Assembly (NCBI GenBank): GCA_035578905.1
Contig: JAQJVL010000177.1
Coordinates: forward strand, 954,615 to 1,018,614
DNA from: Stictocephala bisonia
Lineage: Eukaryota; Arthropoda; Insecta; Hemiptera; Membracidae
Direction: 5' to 3'
DNA length: 64,000 bases
Shown here piece by piece: positions 24,012-34,696 of this stretch; the stretch's first letter is position 1; every line of letters starts with the position of its first letter. The notes beneath the pieces were generated by a model that worked only from the letters and a program-made list of their open reading frames with translations, was not told where the DNA came from and ran no database searches. Both the position numbers and the translations under genes were made by a program.

Positions 24012-24600
24012 TTACAAATGTTGTTCTAACTGCCTTCCTCCATTTCTGATGTAGGCTCTCTTGCGCATTTGTTGAACTGTCACTTTTGTAGAGACTTCGT
24101 GGCGCACTACTTCAGCAGCCGCAGTTATTCTCTCCCTCAGTTCTTGTTCTGTGTTGATAGGTGCAGAATAGACTTTTTGTTTCATCCATCCCCATACACA
24201 GAAATCAATGGGACTAAGGTCCGGCGATCTAGCTGGCCACGGTACTTGTATCCATGTAGCCACCCCGTCCAATCCATATAGGATAATTGAGCGTCAACCA
24301 GTGACGCACTTCTGCGGTGAAATGCCAGGTAGCTCCATATTGTTGGAAAATGAGACTGTCTCTTTTTTCTTGGTTGAGATGGTCTAGCAGCAAAGGGAGT
24401 CTGTGCTGTAAAAAGTCCAAAAAGCGTTCCCCGTTAAGGTTTCCCTCGAAGAAATGTGGGCCAATAAGCGTTTCACCTACTATCCCAACCCATACCATAA
24501 TGTGAAATCTCCTTTGAAAAGATCGTTCTTTGGTTGCTCTTGGGTTATCTTCTAAAACTATTGATAAGGTTGGGGTGTATGCCGGGTCTAAGAATTGTGG
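24012..24600 (-). pseudogene. Degraded Tc1/mariner-type transposase (DDE domain remnant)
   Basis: The minus-strand translation gives, in order, an ENPRA-like segment (DNPRATKERSFQRRF), then VWVGIVGETLIGPHFFEG, a leucine-rich LDFLQHRLPLLLD, FQQYGATWHF, WIGRGG and WPARSPDLSPIDFCVWGW. These are landmarks of IS630/Tc1/mariner-superfamily transposases widespread in insects, which cut and paste the element at TA sites in the nucleus. The second catalytic aspartate, normally in a QDGA or QNDGA setting, is tyrosine here (codon near 24337-24339). A frameshift with a few extra bases lies at about 24250-24285, between WIGRGG and WPARSPD. The N-terminal DNA-binding helix-turn-helix region and the segment with the first aspartate are missing or unrecognisable; only about 180 bases separate the readable part from the right terminal repeat. 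The reading frame ends with a normal stop at 24012. It is a dead copy inside the element at 23409-25658. Confidence 0.9.
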
Positions 24601-24850
24601 TTAAAACCCCATTTTCCCTGATTTACATGTGTTTTTAATCACATAACGTTATTTGAATGTCCAGTCGTAGTTGCTGGCTAGTAAGATAGTCTTACAATTT
24701 TTTAACCACTCTGTGTTTCTTTCTATTCAAATAATAATAAAAAATGGAACATTGTACGATAATACAAACAAAAGCATATCACTGGAAAGAACATTAAATT
24801 GTGCAGTTTCTGTATAGTTTGACACATTATATCCGTTACCATAATTTAGT

Positions 24851-25308
24851 TTATTCATTTTGTTTTATTAGCCTCCAGAACTGTTATATTATAGAAATAA
24901 TATTGGTTAAGTTACCTTTTTTTTTCCCGTTAACAGTTCTTCTTTCATAAATGTGCTATGTACATTTCAAAGCGTAGAGCTTCATCATCAGGCTTTCCAA
25001 AAACGTCACTATTTACATACTAAACATTAAAAACATTTAAAATATAAACTATAAACACTCAAACATATTAACACAGTACATTTGCCGGCCGGCGATAGAC
25101 ACCAACTCGATCTAGTTGGTGTCTATCGCCGGCCGGCAAATGTACTGTGTTAATATGTTTGAGTGTTTATAGTTTATATTTTAAATGTTTTTAATGTTTA
25201 GTATGTAAATAGTGACGTTTTTGGAAAGCCTGATGATGAAGCTCTCCGCTTTGAAATGTACATAGCACATTATGAAAGAAGAACTGTTGACGGGAAAAAA
25301 AAGGTAAC
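24851..25308. mobile_element. 458-bp insertion, mostly a near-perfect palindrome, with 9-bp target duplication
   Basis: TAATTTAGT occurs at 24842-24850 and again at 25309-25317. Removing one copy plus the insert restores the right terminal repeat so that it matches the left one. Of the insert, 24911-25308 is an inverted repeat with arms of about 197 bp and a 6-base centre (CGATCT, 25108-25113). Only a few mismatches and one indel separate the arms. Each arm contains CTGATGATGAAGCTC followed by GCTTTGAAATGTACATAGC, which resembles the CTGATGA...GAAA core of hammerhead ribozymes known from Penelope-like elements. The match is imperfect. No coding sequence is present. Confidence 0.85.
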
Positions 25309-25660
25309 TAATTTAGTAACTACGCGTAAAACATTGTTTAAATTTTACAAAAACATGATTTTTTGCTTTAAAGCATAATTTTAAGTACCAACCTTAATTT
25401 ATGCAGGCTACTAGCTCATTATTCTTGTTAACAATTTAATGTAGATTTCAAAAATGGTGTCATAGTTTTAAAAAATGTGATCTTTTGAGTAAGTAATAAA
25501 GCTTTTTTATGGTTAGGTCCACGATTTAAAAAGAAATCTTAATTTGAACATACCACATTAACCATTTGGCATATAAAACTGAAATTTACGTTTTTAAGTA
25601 GCCCCAATCATGCAGTTCAAGCCCTTAAATTTTTAAACACCACGTACCATTCACCCTGTA

Positions 25661-26264
25661 TAATTGTGAATCCAGGCACGGTGCTCGTTTTAAGGAATAA
25701 TATTTACAGTAGTCTATAAAAACGTTAAAAAAACATGTAACTGTACAAAAACAAAACTATAAATAAGTAAAAAGCGAAACAATTCAACAAACGAAACAGT
25801 TGAAGGAAGTAAAAGAGGATTGCTACTCTCTGCAACTCTTAAAACAGGAAGGGATGACTGCGACAGGGTGTCGGCCGATAGGTTTGTGTTTTTTACTACA
25901 AGATGTCGCTACGCTGGTTTTTATTGATTAGACCAAGACACAGACAGTGTGAGAACATGCAAGTCTCCCTCACCCCCTCACTCATCCACCCTCTCAAGTG
26001 TCCGGTAGACTACAACGCTAATTTATAGAATCTGAACGCTGATTGGCGGTTCCATCTGGTGATCGGGCAGATTCTCCAGAAGTATATGATCGTCATTAGT
26101 TTTTTTTAGAAATTTCTGTAATCTTTCCACTTTAAATTCTAACAAGCAAAATACATTTTCAATCGTTGTTGCTACAGGTCAGATCAAAGCTTGCTTGAAA
26201 ACTTATGATTTGACTATTTTGATTTTGATTTTGTTTTTTGGATTGAATATTGAAGATGTTCTCT
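25661..26264. other. Unique spacer between mariner-type element and right outer arm
   Basis: No gene recognised. It is not the mirror image of 23051-23406, so the outer inverted repeat does not continue inward past the arms. Confidence 0.4.
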
Positions 26265-26665
26265 GCAGACCATGTTGGAAAGTCTAAAACATAGTGTTAA
26301 ATCACTAGTACATTAGTGTACAAGGAAAGAAATATTCTCAGAAGTTGTCGAACATGAAGAAACTTATTCGAGGAAGAAAGAGAAAGCGCACAAACTGTAT
26401 CGATTAATGAAATCGTCCTGGCAGAGTGGCGAGGACTTGAACGAGGATGGAATGAACATTTTGGAGCACGGCCAAAGATCGTAATCTACATAAAACCGCA
26501 GTGGAAATAAAAACAAGGAGTGGCGATCTCCGACTGAAGAAACGTGTCCCCGATTTACGGTTTCCTTGCAAATTGTCTGGTGATGTCTCATTGGTGGGTT
26601 TTAGAAGAATTCTGTATGACAAATCTAGATATTGTTTTATCTTGAACTTAGTTGTTATGGTTTAT
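26265..26665 (-). repeat. Outer inverted repeat, right arm (about 400 bp)
   Basis: Reverse-complement partner of 22650-23050. On the plus strand it keeps the KEKAHKLYRLMKSSWQSGED frame, here with a stop (TAA) immediately after HGQRS where the left copy reads three codons further. The inner end shares GGTCTGCAGAGAACAT-like words with 23300-23315. Confidence 0.88.
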
Positions 26666-26696
26666 TTTTCATCGACTACACTAAAAGTATACTTCC

Positions 26697-26745
26697 GTCT
26701 ATTGCTTGTCGAGTGGTTAGCACTTCTGCTCCAATTCAGAAAGGG
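26697..26745 (+). mobile_element. tRNA-derived SINE fragment
   Basis: GAGTGGTTAGCACTTCTGCT matches the head of the minus-strand SINE at 31160-31245 (CAGTGGTTAGCACTTCTGCT). The B-box part is degraded. Confidence 0.45.
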
Positions 26746-29455
26746 TCGTTGGTTTATTTCAACAAGGAAACAATTATGCTATAAAATGTCAAAGACGAAA
26801 CATCTACACTCAGTTTCTCAACAAGAAATCACAAACTGAGGTATACCGAGTAGAAAGTGTTTACAAGAAAGATTCAGTAATGTTTTCAATTTTTAAGATG
26901 TTTTATATGGCATTCCTTTTTCAAATTTTTGTTTTGGTTCTTTCATCTGATTTTCTTAATTACGAACCACCCTTTGTACTACATACTCTAGATTAACAAG
27001 GTATCTCGTCCATTTAAATTAACGGCGTGGTCAAATTTTTATCCAATATTTTATGTGATTGTTAATGTTCAAAACACTCAAAAACTGTGAAGTGATCATT
27101 TACAAAAATTCCTATATTAATTTTAAAAACGTTTAAAAATGCACAACATTTTGTCTAACTGAACAAGATTTTCGGGTTTCTTTCAATAAGAAACTATTTA
27201 TGAAAGTGTTTCTAAAAACAAATTTGTAACCAAAAATAAATTCATTGCCGAAATAAACAACAATTTTATGGATCTATAACAGTTTATTTAATTAATCTTG
27301 TTAGAATTAGAAAGGGTGGTAATTTAGTCTGGATAGATGACAAGACGATGACAAAACAGTTTCATCAATGTTGTGTGGGGGAGGATGGTAATTCCTGTTG
27401 CAACCCTTCTTCCGTAATGGTCGTACTTCATTAAGGAGCAGTGTCACCTTTCTTACGGCCCAAACAACTGGAGAGTGTCGTCGGAAAAATGAAAATTGTT
27501 AAGACACCGCCCCTATACACTCTCCCTTTTTTACTTTTCCTCCCCCAGTCACAACGCAATCTCAATAGCGATCAATATTAGGAGCTGCACTCGCTTCCAC
27601 TCACGCACACGCACACCCTCGTGTTTTTAAAACATAATGCCTTTGCGAGTGAGAGGGAAGGTGGGACGAAGGAGATGGAAAACTCTTCTCGTGTTATATA
27701 AAGTCTTTCTCATTTTTCCGCGGCTGCAACCCCCCTCCCCCAAGGCAACACCGACCCTGTTTGCAAGTCAATCAAGCCGATCCTACGCGCGCCAAATGTT
27801 TTTCTTCTGTCGGGAAAAGCTTTCAAGATTTCCTTCTCCGGGACTTGTCACTCAAAAGTGAGTCCTTTTTACGCAAGAACGTGTGCGAGTTGAAGGCTGC
27901 AGTATCGATCTCCGACACGAAGTGGCTCCTCCAGAATAAATTTGCGAATTATCAAGTGGATTTCAATCCCGAATTTGTTAAAAGATGCTGAAATGGATAT
28001 TAGTTGAGCAGTTTTAATTTATATGACATTCAAGTAAACGATTTTCAGTTTTTAAGCATTGTTTATACAGGTTTATCAAAAATTGCAAAATATCATTTAA
28101 ATAGTCAAAAGGAAATTACCTTAATTTGAATCCTTTCATATTCCAAGAACCTTGACTAGACAGGATATTTTTTTTAAATATTTGGTTAAGTTCAGAATGA
28201 AATTCCATCATAACAAAATCCTATTGGACTAACCATTTGGCCTAAAGTGCTTCGCTTAATTTTGTCTTAAGTTTTTAAATTTTTTATAATTTCCTTGAAT
28301 ATTTATTTTGAAATGTGACTCAAATGTTTAATTTACAAGATATTTTTATGCTGAATAGGACAATCTCATAGGGTTTATAACGCTTTATAAATGTTTCAGG
28401 CACGATTTTTACGTTTTTCTATACTTACCCTCAACGGCCTCAAGAAATGTTATTCTATTTCAACTGTACGGTTCGTGTATATTATTATAATGAGTCATAG
28501 TGAACACCGTATGATTATTACAGGTCCAGTACAGTAGACCACAAGTTAATATTACAAGATTTAAAGTGTAAAATCGTCTGGATTGACGTGAAAAGTTTCA
28601 CACATTTAACTATAAAAAAATCATTATTTGGTTTACTAGAACAGTTCTTCAACTAACAAATGGCACTTCAAGTGTTGCAATACGATCATTATTACGGGCA
28701 AAATCCTTGAAATGGAAACCCAGGTTTTTTTTGCGTTTTAGTAGAGCGAAATAACCTCCCTATAAAAAAAAAATTAGAAGGAACTTAAACCACTTTGGGG
28801 TCTCGTCCTTTTATCGTTTGTTAGAAATCCGTGTCCGAAGATCCAAAGAATCACTTAAATTTGAAAAGTTTTTGAAAATAATAATCGAAGTTTCATTTTT
28901 CAAAAGTATTGTTTTCGTTGATTTCCTCAATATATAACCAAAGTAGTTCAGAAACGGTCTATTTGTAAAGTTCGCTAATCCCAGGTGAATCAAATCACAT
29001 TAACCGAAACACTGGTTGGTTATTTTCCTCTCCTGATATTTCCTCAAGATCATCTCAGACGTTTCGCTCGACTTTTCGGACTCTTTAAGTCGCCTCTGAT
29101 TTGCGTTTTATAATTGCAAACTCTATCTTAACAAATGGAGTAATTTCCCTTCATTTATTACACCTCGCAGACCTCTGCGCATTTTAATGAGCTGCGATGA
29201 CGTCGTTAACGGCTCCTAACTCCCGGTGACACTGTTCATTAGTCAACTGGCTAATTGCTTAAGTGCAACCTTCAAGTTTATGAACTCACTTTTAAGAAAT
29301 CTCCAAAATTAGCCGGCTTTTATTTTTAATTTTTGTTCAATCCCAGGAGAGTTATGTCTGATTACATTTTTTTTAAGCTCGTGGTATTTATTTCTTGTGT
29401 TATTATCTTCAATTTTTTTCAGGCTTTCAGATTTGAGACATTGACACAGCCTTGA
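26746..29455. other. Unique non-coding segment
   Basis: AT-rich apart from 27400-27990, which is GC-richer and contains two overlapping short frames (27637-27991) without recognisable domains. 28560-28760 shares ordered words with 20760-20980 (possible old dispersed repeat). 29130-29230 has a TGACGTCG/GTTAACGG cluster. No gene can be supported. Confidence 0.35.
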
Positions 29456-29705
29456 GCACATTTTAAGGAGAATATGAGTGATTACATGAGTGTAGGATGT
29501 ACACCTTTTTATAAGGTCGCCTGTACTTTAGAAAGAGCTATTTTACCAAAAGCAGGGCAACTAAGGGACCTACAGCTTTACCTGGAATCAAAACCACGTT
29601 GTATCGGTCTGATTTACAGCTAAATGAGAAGCTTTATACTCATTTCTCTTCCCTACACAACATCAGGACCCTGACTACCATCCTACATGGACACCCCAGA
29701 CTTCG
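29456..29705 (+). repeat. Dispersed repeat family R1, copy
   Basis: Landmarks in order: TTAAGGAGAATATGAGTGATT, ACTTTAGAAAGAGC, AAACCACGTTGTATCGGTCTG, TTCTCTTCCCTACACAACAT and GGACCCTGACTACCATCC. A minus-strand copy of the same family starts only about 260 bases downstream. Confidence 0.75.
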
Positions 29706-29965
29706 TTCTAGACATAAAAAGTACGTAGATTACAAACTACTAGCTTATGACTTTTCTACTGTAATTGTTATACGATAAAAGAAACTTTAATATCTTTTTC
29801 ATTTCAATAGTCATCCTAATTGTTTCTTTGTCTCTTCACCCTGTTTTTGATAACAATACATTGCAAACTTATCACCTGTCAATTTATCTCACAGACATTT
29901 TCTGCATTATGATACTTTCTTACTGGTTTAACAGTGCTGTAACCCAGATACTTGAAGACTAAGTG
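29706..29965. other. Spacer between two opposed R1 copies
   Basis: AT-rich; a short frame (29765-29962) is hydrophobic but unrecognised. Nothing further seen. Confidence 0.4.
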
Positions 29966-30235
29966 CTGTGGAGATTGTAGGCGATAGGTTCTCTTAATAT
30001 CGACACGGGGTCCACTAAATGCCTGCCATTGACACAGTCGTTACTACAGAAGTGTATGTTATCCCTGCTGGGTGTGGCCGAATGTTGTGCGAGTAAGAGA
30101 ACTGAGTGTCACGCTTGTCGAATAGGTGAAAATCAGACCAATACAACGTGATTCGGATTCCACGTAAAGCTGTAAGTCTCTTACTCATATTCGCCCACAT
30201 CTCTTCGACCGGCGTCTAAATAATAACTTACTGCT
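29966..30235 (-). repeat. Dispersed repeat family R1, inverted copy
   Basis: Read on the minus strand it carries GAATCCGAATCACGTTGTATT, GTTCTCTTACTCGCACAACAT, a degraded ACCATCC region and the 3' block ending CTCCACAGCAC. Together with 29456-29705 it forms a head-on inverted pair. Confidence 0.75.
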
Positions 30236-31158
30236 ACGATAGGATAAGTTGAGAAGTAAGACCATCTGGCAAACAGAACGAAGCCACTCCTATGACTTAT
30301 TTACGTCACAATTGGTCTTTTATTACGCTTCGTTCACTAATTAACGCCGCGCGGTAATTCCGATATAGCTCCGAGACAGTTTTACATCCCTGCTGTAAAT
30401 TCCTCCCCGCTGTTTGTACGTTCCACTCACTGCTAGTCACAGTGTTTCATGAATACGTTAATGTCTTAGTTTTCGTTTTTTTTTTTTTTTATTTTTTTCT
30501 CTTTTTTTGTGAAAAATGTTTGAGAATATTTATTGTTATTCATTGATGAAATAATCAGTCGTCCCTGCGTGATGATTTCCTTAGTTATCTGCACGATGAT
30601 TTTTTAGTAATATATGCATGATGACTGCATCGTAACTGCAAGATGACTGTTCCCTGGTCTGTTGTACAGTCTCCGATAGTATGATGACTTTTAACACTCA
30701 TATTTAAAATATTTTCGAAAATCAAACATGATTTCTTCTATTCGCAGGCTTGTCACTATAGAATATATCTATAAAATGTTTATTGTTTGTTGAGGAAATT
30801 ATTAAAATCACAGATTGTGTAGAACAGGTCTTAAAGATTTTAACAAGTTTTTACACGGGTTTTTAATGACTGTGGAGCCAGACTGGTTGTAAGCTGGTGA
30901 GTGATCGCCCGGACCTATTAACGGAACCGGTTGACACTGACTTTGGAGAAAAAACAGATCCGGGGAAACATCGGACACAGCTCATCCTAGAGTGAGCAGA
31001 TTAAACGGCGTCAAACATGGTTTGGGTTTGAGCCGTTTTCTACCATTAACGATTTGTGTTTTTTTTGCATTTTTCAAAGTCTATTTACTTCAGGGATATT
31101 TTAAACTTATTCTACAAACGTTGTTATGAGACAACGGTACAAACCCATCAAGCAGATC
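30236..31158. other. Unique non-coding segment
   Basis: 30330-30430 is CpG-richer (AACGCCGCGCGGTAATTCC). A T-rich tract lies at 30476-30510. Nothing else recognised. Confidence 0.4.
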
Positions 31159-31245
31159 TTTAGTGGGCATCCCGGGATTTTAACCCGTGACCATCTGCAT
31201 TTGAAGCAGAAGTGCTAACCACTGAGCTAGCGAGAGGCCTTTGAT
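31159..31245 (-). mobile_element. tRNA-derived SINE head (CAA-anticodon-like)
   Basis: On the minus strand a nearly complete tRNA-like shape is seen: D-arm AGCTCAGTGGTTAGCAC, anticodon stem TCTGC/GCAGA around the loop TTCAAAT, and T-arm ACGGGTTAAAATCCCGG. The 5' CCTCTCG does not pair with the 3' side, so it is better read as a SINE or pseudo-tRNA than as a working tRNA. Confidence 0.6.
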
Positions 31246-31329
31246 TCACTTTTGTAATCAGACATTAGGGCTTTGTTAAATTTAAGCCAGTCACGGTCTC
31301 GTTGCCCAAGAGTTTGACGTAAAACCCTA

Positions 31330-31392
31330 TGTATGTGAATAGGTGGGTGGGAGAGTTTATACCAGTGTACGTCAATAGCTGGGTAGATTTAA
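31330..31392 (-). repeat. CCACCCACC minisatellite fragment, locus 4 (inverted)
   Basis: GTGAATAGGTGGGTGGGAG followed by ACCAGTGTACGTCAATAGCTGGG is the reverse complement of the unit found at 7255, 19505 and 22140. About one and a half units remain. Confidence 0.5.
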
Positions 31393-32804
31393 TGTTACTG
31401 TAGAAAGAATCTCGTGGGCAACATCTGCAGAAAAATTGAAATCCTCTAACTATCGAGAACGTCGAGGTAGTCCAAAAATACTCTTGTCTGAAAAAATAAA
31501 AATGCGTTTCACAACCTCATTTGAGCTGGTTTGATTGAGATTCATAAATAAAATTCAATTTTAAATTGAAAACAAACTTGAGTTCCTAGATATTAACTTA
31601 AGTTCCTATGTATTAAGATAAGTCTCGGCGTAGTGCGTCAATGTCGCTAATCATGAAGACAGTTGAGATTTTAAATATTTGCAACATTTTAAAACTATTT
31701 ACAATTTGCTAGCATTGAAACAACGTAGAGCTGCAAAATATACCATTTAAATTTTTACAATTTTACATTTGGAAATTTTGAGAAAATAATCCACTCATAA
31801 ATGCTGAATGCAATAGTAGTTTTTCATATTAGCTACTGCATTTATCGGTGCAATGAGGGTAGTTTTACTTATAATAAAACATTGAATGTTTAAAATCCAA
31901 AAACAACAATATAGTAATAATAAATTAAAACTATACTAACGTTTTATTCTTATACTGGCCAACTGGATTATTTTCAACAACTACAAAACATGGTATTGGA
32001 TTCCTTAATAATTCTGAAAAGATTTCAATAAATTTAACATTCCGTCTTGTTGAATGTAATATTATGACTAAAATTTATAAACCCCTTTACAGTTAGTTTA
32101 TAAAGAATTGTTTCAGCACATAATTAGACTTCCAAATCAACGCGAACTTGCTACTGGATGTAGGGAATGTCAAAGAAACTTGCAACAATTAATTGTATAT
32201 CAATATTTCAACTTTAAAATTATGCCTGGTTTGTAGCTTAATATTTCTGTTTATTAAAAAAAATAAAAACTTTTAACGAAGAAGAGGAAGTTTGTCGAAA
32301 TGTTAACAGCCCACAGGATCTATAATTGCGACGTTCAAACAACCAACCACCCTCTTGGAAACTGATATTTTAATTCTGCCAAGACTTTGTTGTAGCAATC
32401 AAGGGTTTTAAGATGCAGATTACGCCGGTGAAGCGGAGAAAAGAGAGAGGGGGAGAAAGAAATCCGAGCAGAAAAGGATCCAAGGAACGTCTCAGACAAA
32501 ACCCGGAGACAATTTCTGCCTACCTATTGTTCACCAGGACTCCTGAACTGACTAACTAGGGAAACCAAGTATCGAAAAAACACCCCAAGCGGAGAGGAGG
32601 GGTGGAAATGAATAAAACAAGGGGATTTACCCCACACGAGTGGATGAGGGCTGAAAAAACGCTGATATATTTGGGAGAGAACGAAACGGAACGCATGACG
32701 TAAGCCGCAATCAATACTCTAATGATAGGATGGATAGCTGATTCCGTCGTGACCGGGACACAATCGTTAGACGATTCAAATCAGCATCTTGTTTAAGTGA
32801 AAGT
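31393..32804. other. Unique non-coding segment
   Basis: AT-rich up to 32390. 32390-32720 is strongly purine-biased on the plus strand (GAGAAAAGAGAGAGGGGGAG). No exon recognised. Confidence 0.4.
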
Positions 32805-33720
32805 AAGATTTTAAATGGAAAATATAGACCCATTAGTGTCCGCTTTTATACATTTTCGTAATTGCAAAAAATTAATTCAGAAGATTGCTGAGATTTAAAA
32901 AATTCAGTTATCATCCATCTATTAGATGGAACATTGCCAAAATTGAACCAAAATAACACAATTAGTCAAATTGTAAATGAAATATCTGCCACTTAAATTT
33001 TAATATTATGTGCCAAATTTGCTTACTTATTATTTAATTTAGGGTTTTCTTTGTAGACACTTCAAATTTTCCCCAGTTATACAGGCATCGCCCCTTAAAT
33101 TTTAAATGGAAACTATATAATCCTTAACGTCCGCTTTTATACCTTTCTCAACTGCAACAGGTATTTTCGAAGATAGGTAGCGTGCTGTTGACATTTTAAA
33201 ATCCACATGGATTAGTAGTCTAATTGCAAATTAGACAGAACATTGCAACATTTTAACCAAAATCACACAACCACTCAGATTGTGGTTCTTAAATTGAATT
33301 CTTATGCCAAATTTACTTGTTTTCATGTTGCTAATTTTTATATTAAGTTTCGGTTTTTCTTTTTGTTGAAATATTTAAATATTCCTAAACTATACAGGTA
33401 CTGCTCTTAGATCTAAAAATGGAAACTATATACACTTTAAAGAGTCCGATTTATTTCCTTTCTTACCTGGAAACAGAAATTTTAGGTAATTGCTAGAGTG
33501 CTAATAAGATTTTTTAAAAATTCAAATTTAGCAATCGTCTGATTGTATCATTATGCAATCGAACATTACCAAATTGGAACCGAAATCACACAATTAGCCA
33601 AATTTTAAACAAAATGTAATAACTCTTCCGTTTTAATCATGTGTAAAGTTTGCGTGTTTCGTTTTGCCTGTTTGTTTTATTTCATTTTTGTCTAAGTACA
33701 AATCTTTAAAAGCCCCACAC
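32805..33720 (+). repeat. Three diverged tandem copies of a roughly 300-bp unit
   Basis: Shared ordered blocks are TTAAATGGAAACTATATA, AAYGTCCGCTTTTATACCTTTC, GAACATTGCCAAATTGAACC and AAATCACACAATTAGCCAAAT, then a TGCCAAATTTGCTTGTTT block. The first block occurs at 32811, 33101 and 33415, giving periods of about 290 and 314. Substitutions and indels are many, so the duplication is old. No frame stays open across copies. Confidence 0.82.
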
Positions 33721-34454
33721 ACGTACTGCGTCTTTGTACGGAGATAGAGAATCTCTAAACCCACACACTCAACAATGCATAACCTTTCTTGTTACAAATT
33801 ATAAATGAACGCCAAAGGCACCTGCCAGTAAACTTCTCGCGCTTAGTCTCAAATAAAACCCATCAACATCAGTGGTAACGCCTCACAGCAGATCGTAAAT
33901 TCTTATGATTGAAACCGTCTAGAAACAGGTCAGTGCGGGCTTCGAGCACAATGTTGTTTATTTAGAGACGCGGGCCGTCTAAAAACAGCATTTTAATTAC
34001 CGCAGGGGTTGACTTTAATGAGTCCGCCGGAGAACGGCGTCATCCAGTTTTTTTTTTTTTTTTTTAGGAGTGGAATAATAATTTTATAAATAGACTTGTT
34101 AATCGCGCCAGTCACCGAGAAGTTGGAACCTGGTCAAACTGAAGAGACATCCGTAATTAAATTTAATTAGCGCTTTTCTCATTATCGTTGGAGTCTAATT
34201 ATGAAATTCCTCTCGTAATTCCAACTCGTCCGGTTTTAGCCACGGTGTTTGCGTGCTTTTGATAAACGTCGACATACGTTTGTGATAACGAGATGGATTT
34301 GTCAGAAGCCTGACGTGTAATGCGCTAACTTCCACCGACCTGTTAGCGGAAGTAATTACTGTATGACCATCCTTTACCAAGCCTGATGTGTTGAAGACTA
34401 GAGACTAGTTGCAACTGAGTAGGAGTTAGGAAGACCTGGACTGTGCAACGTCAG
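33721..34454. promoter_or_regulatory. Unique island with TAAT motifs, possible regulatory DNA
   Basis: 33780-34380 is less AT-biased and rich in words such as TTTTAATTACCGC, GTAATTAAATTTAATTAGCG and GTCTAATTATG. A poly-T run at 34048-34064 interrupts it. Enhancer function is only inferred from motif density. Confidence 0.22.
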
Positions 34455-34570
34455 ATAGTCGCTGGTGTGGCAGCTGATGAGTGCAATATCCAGGGTTCAA
34501 ACCCCCAATTTAGCCATCAATACTTGACTCGTTGGTTAAAAATTATCGCACAGGCCTGCAGGCCCGTGTG
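34455..34570 (+). mobile_element. tRNA-derived SINE, TTCAAACCCC family
   Basis: GGTGTGGCAGCTGATGAGTGC (A-box region), then CCAGGGTTCAAACCCCCAAT (B box), then a body similar to 12008-12125 (CGATACTTTAATTTGG against CAATACTTGACTCGTTGG). Confidence 0.5.
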
Positions 34571-34696
34571 AATTAGCATAGAAGTGTATACACTGACTTT
34601 GAGGTTAGATTGTAAGTGAAATTGGAGTTTTTTTTTAGAATTTGTCCTTTGCAACACCTCGAAATATTTAGTGTTTGCTCGTTTTGATTTTTAGTT

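Larger units (their letters stand above)
23409..25658 (-). mobile_element. Tc1/mariner-superfamily element with 0.4-kb terminal inverted repeats, defective
   Basis: The element begins CAGGGTGAATGGTACGTGGTG and ends with the exact complement CACCACGTACCATTCACCCTG. It is flanked on both sides by TA (23407-23408 and 25659-25660), the classic target duplication of this superfamily. The terminal repeats run about 418 bp inward (23409-23826 on the left). The right copy is interrupted: 24778-24850 and 25318-25658 join to match the left one, with a 458-bp insertion plus a 9-bp target duplication between them. A decayed transposase remnant lies inside on the minus strand. Without the insertion the element would be about 1.78 kb. 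It cannot be autonomous. Confidence 0.93.

Noticed and set aside
24911..25308. MicroRNA precursor or bacterial-type terminator
   Set aside because: The 398-bp palindrome is far longer than these and has a proven insertion boundary, so it is treated as a mobile element.
27637..27991. Possible exon in a GC-richer patch
   Set aside because: Two frames overlap, neither has a recognisable domain, and splice sites are not convincing.
31159..31245. Functional tRNA gene
   Set aside because: D, anticodon and T arms look right, but the acceptor stem does not pair and a related decayed head exists at 26697, so a SINE is more likely.
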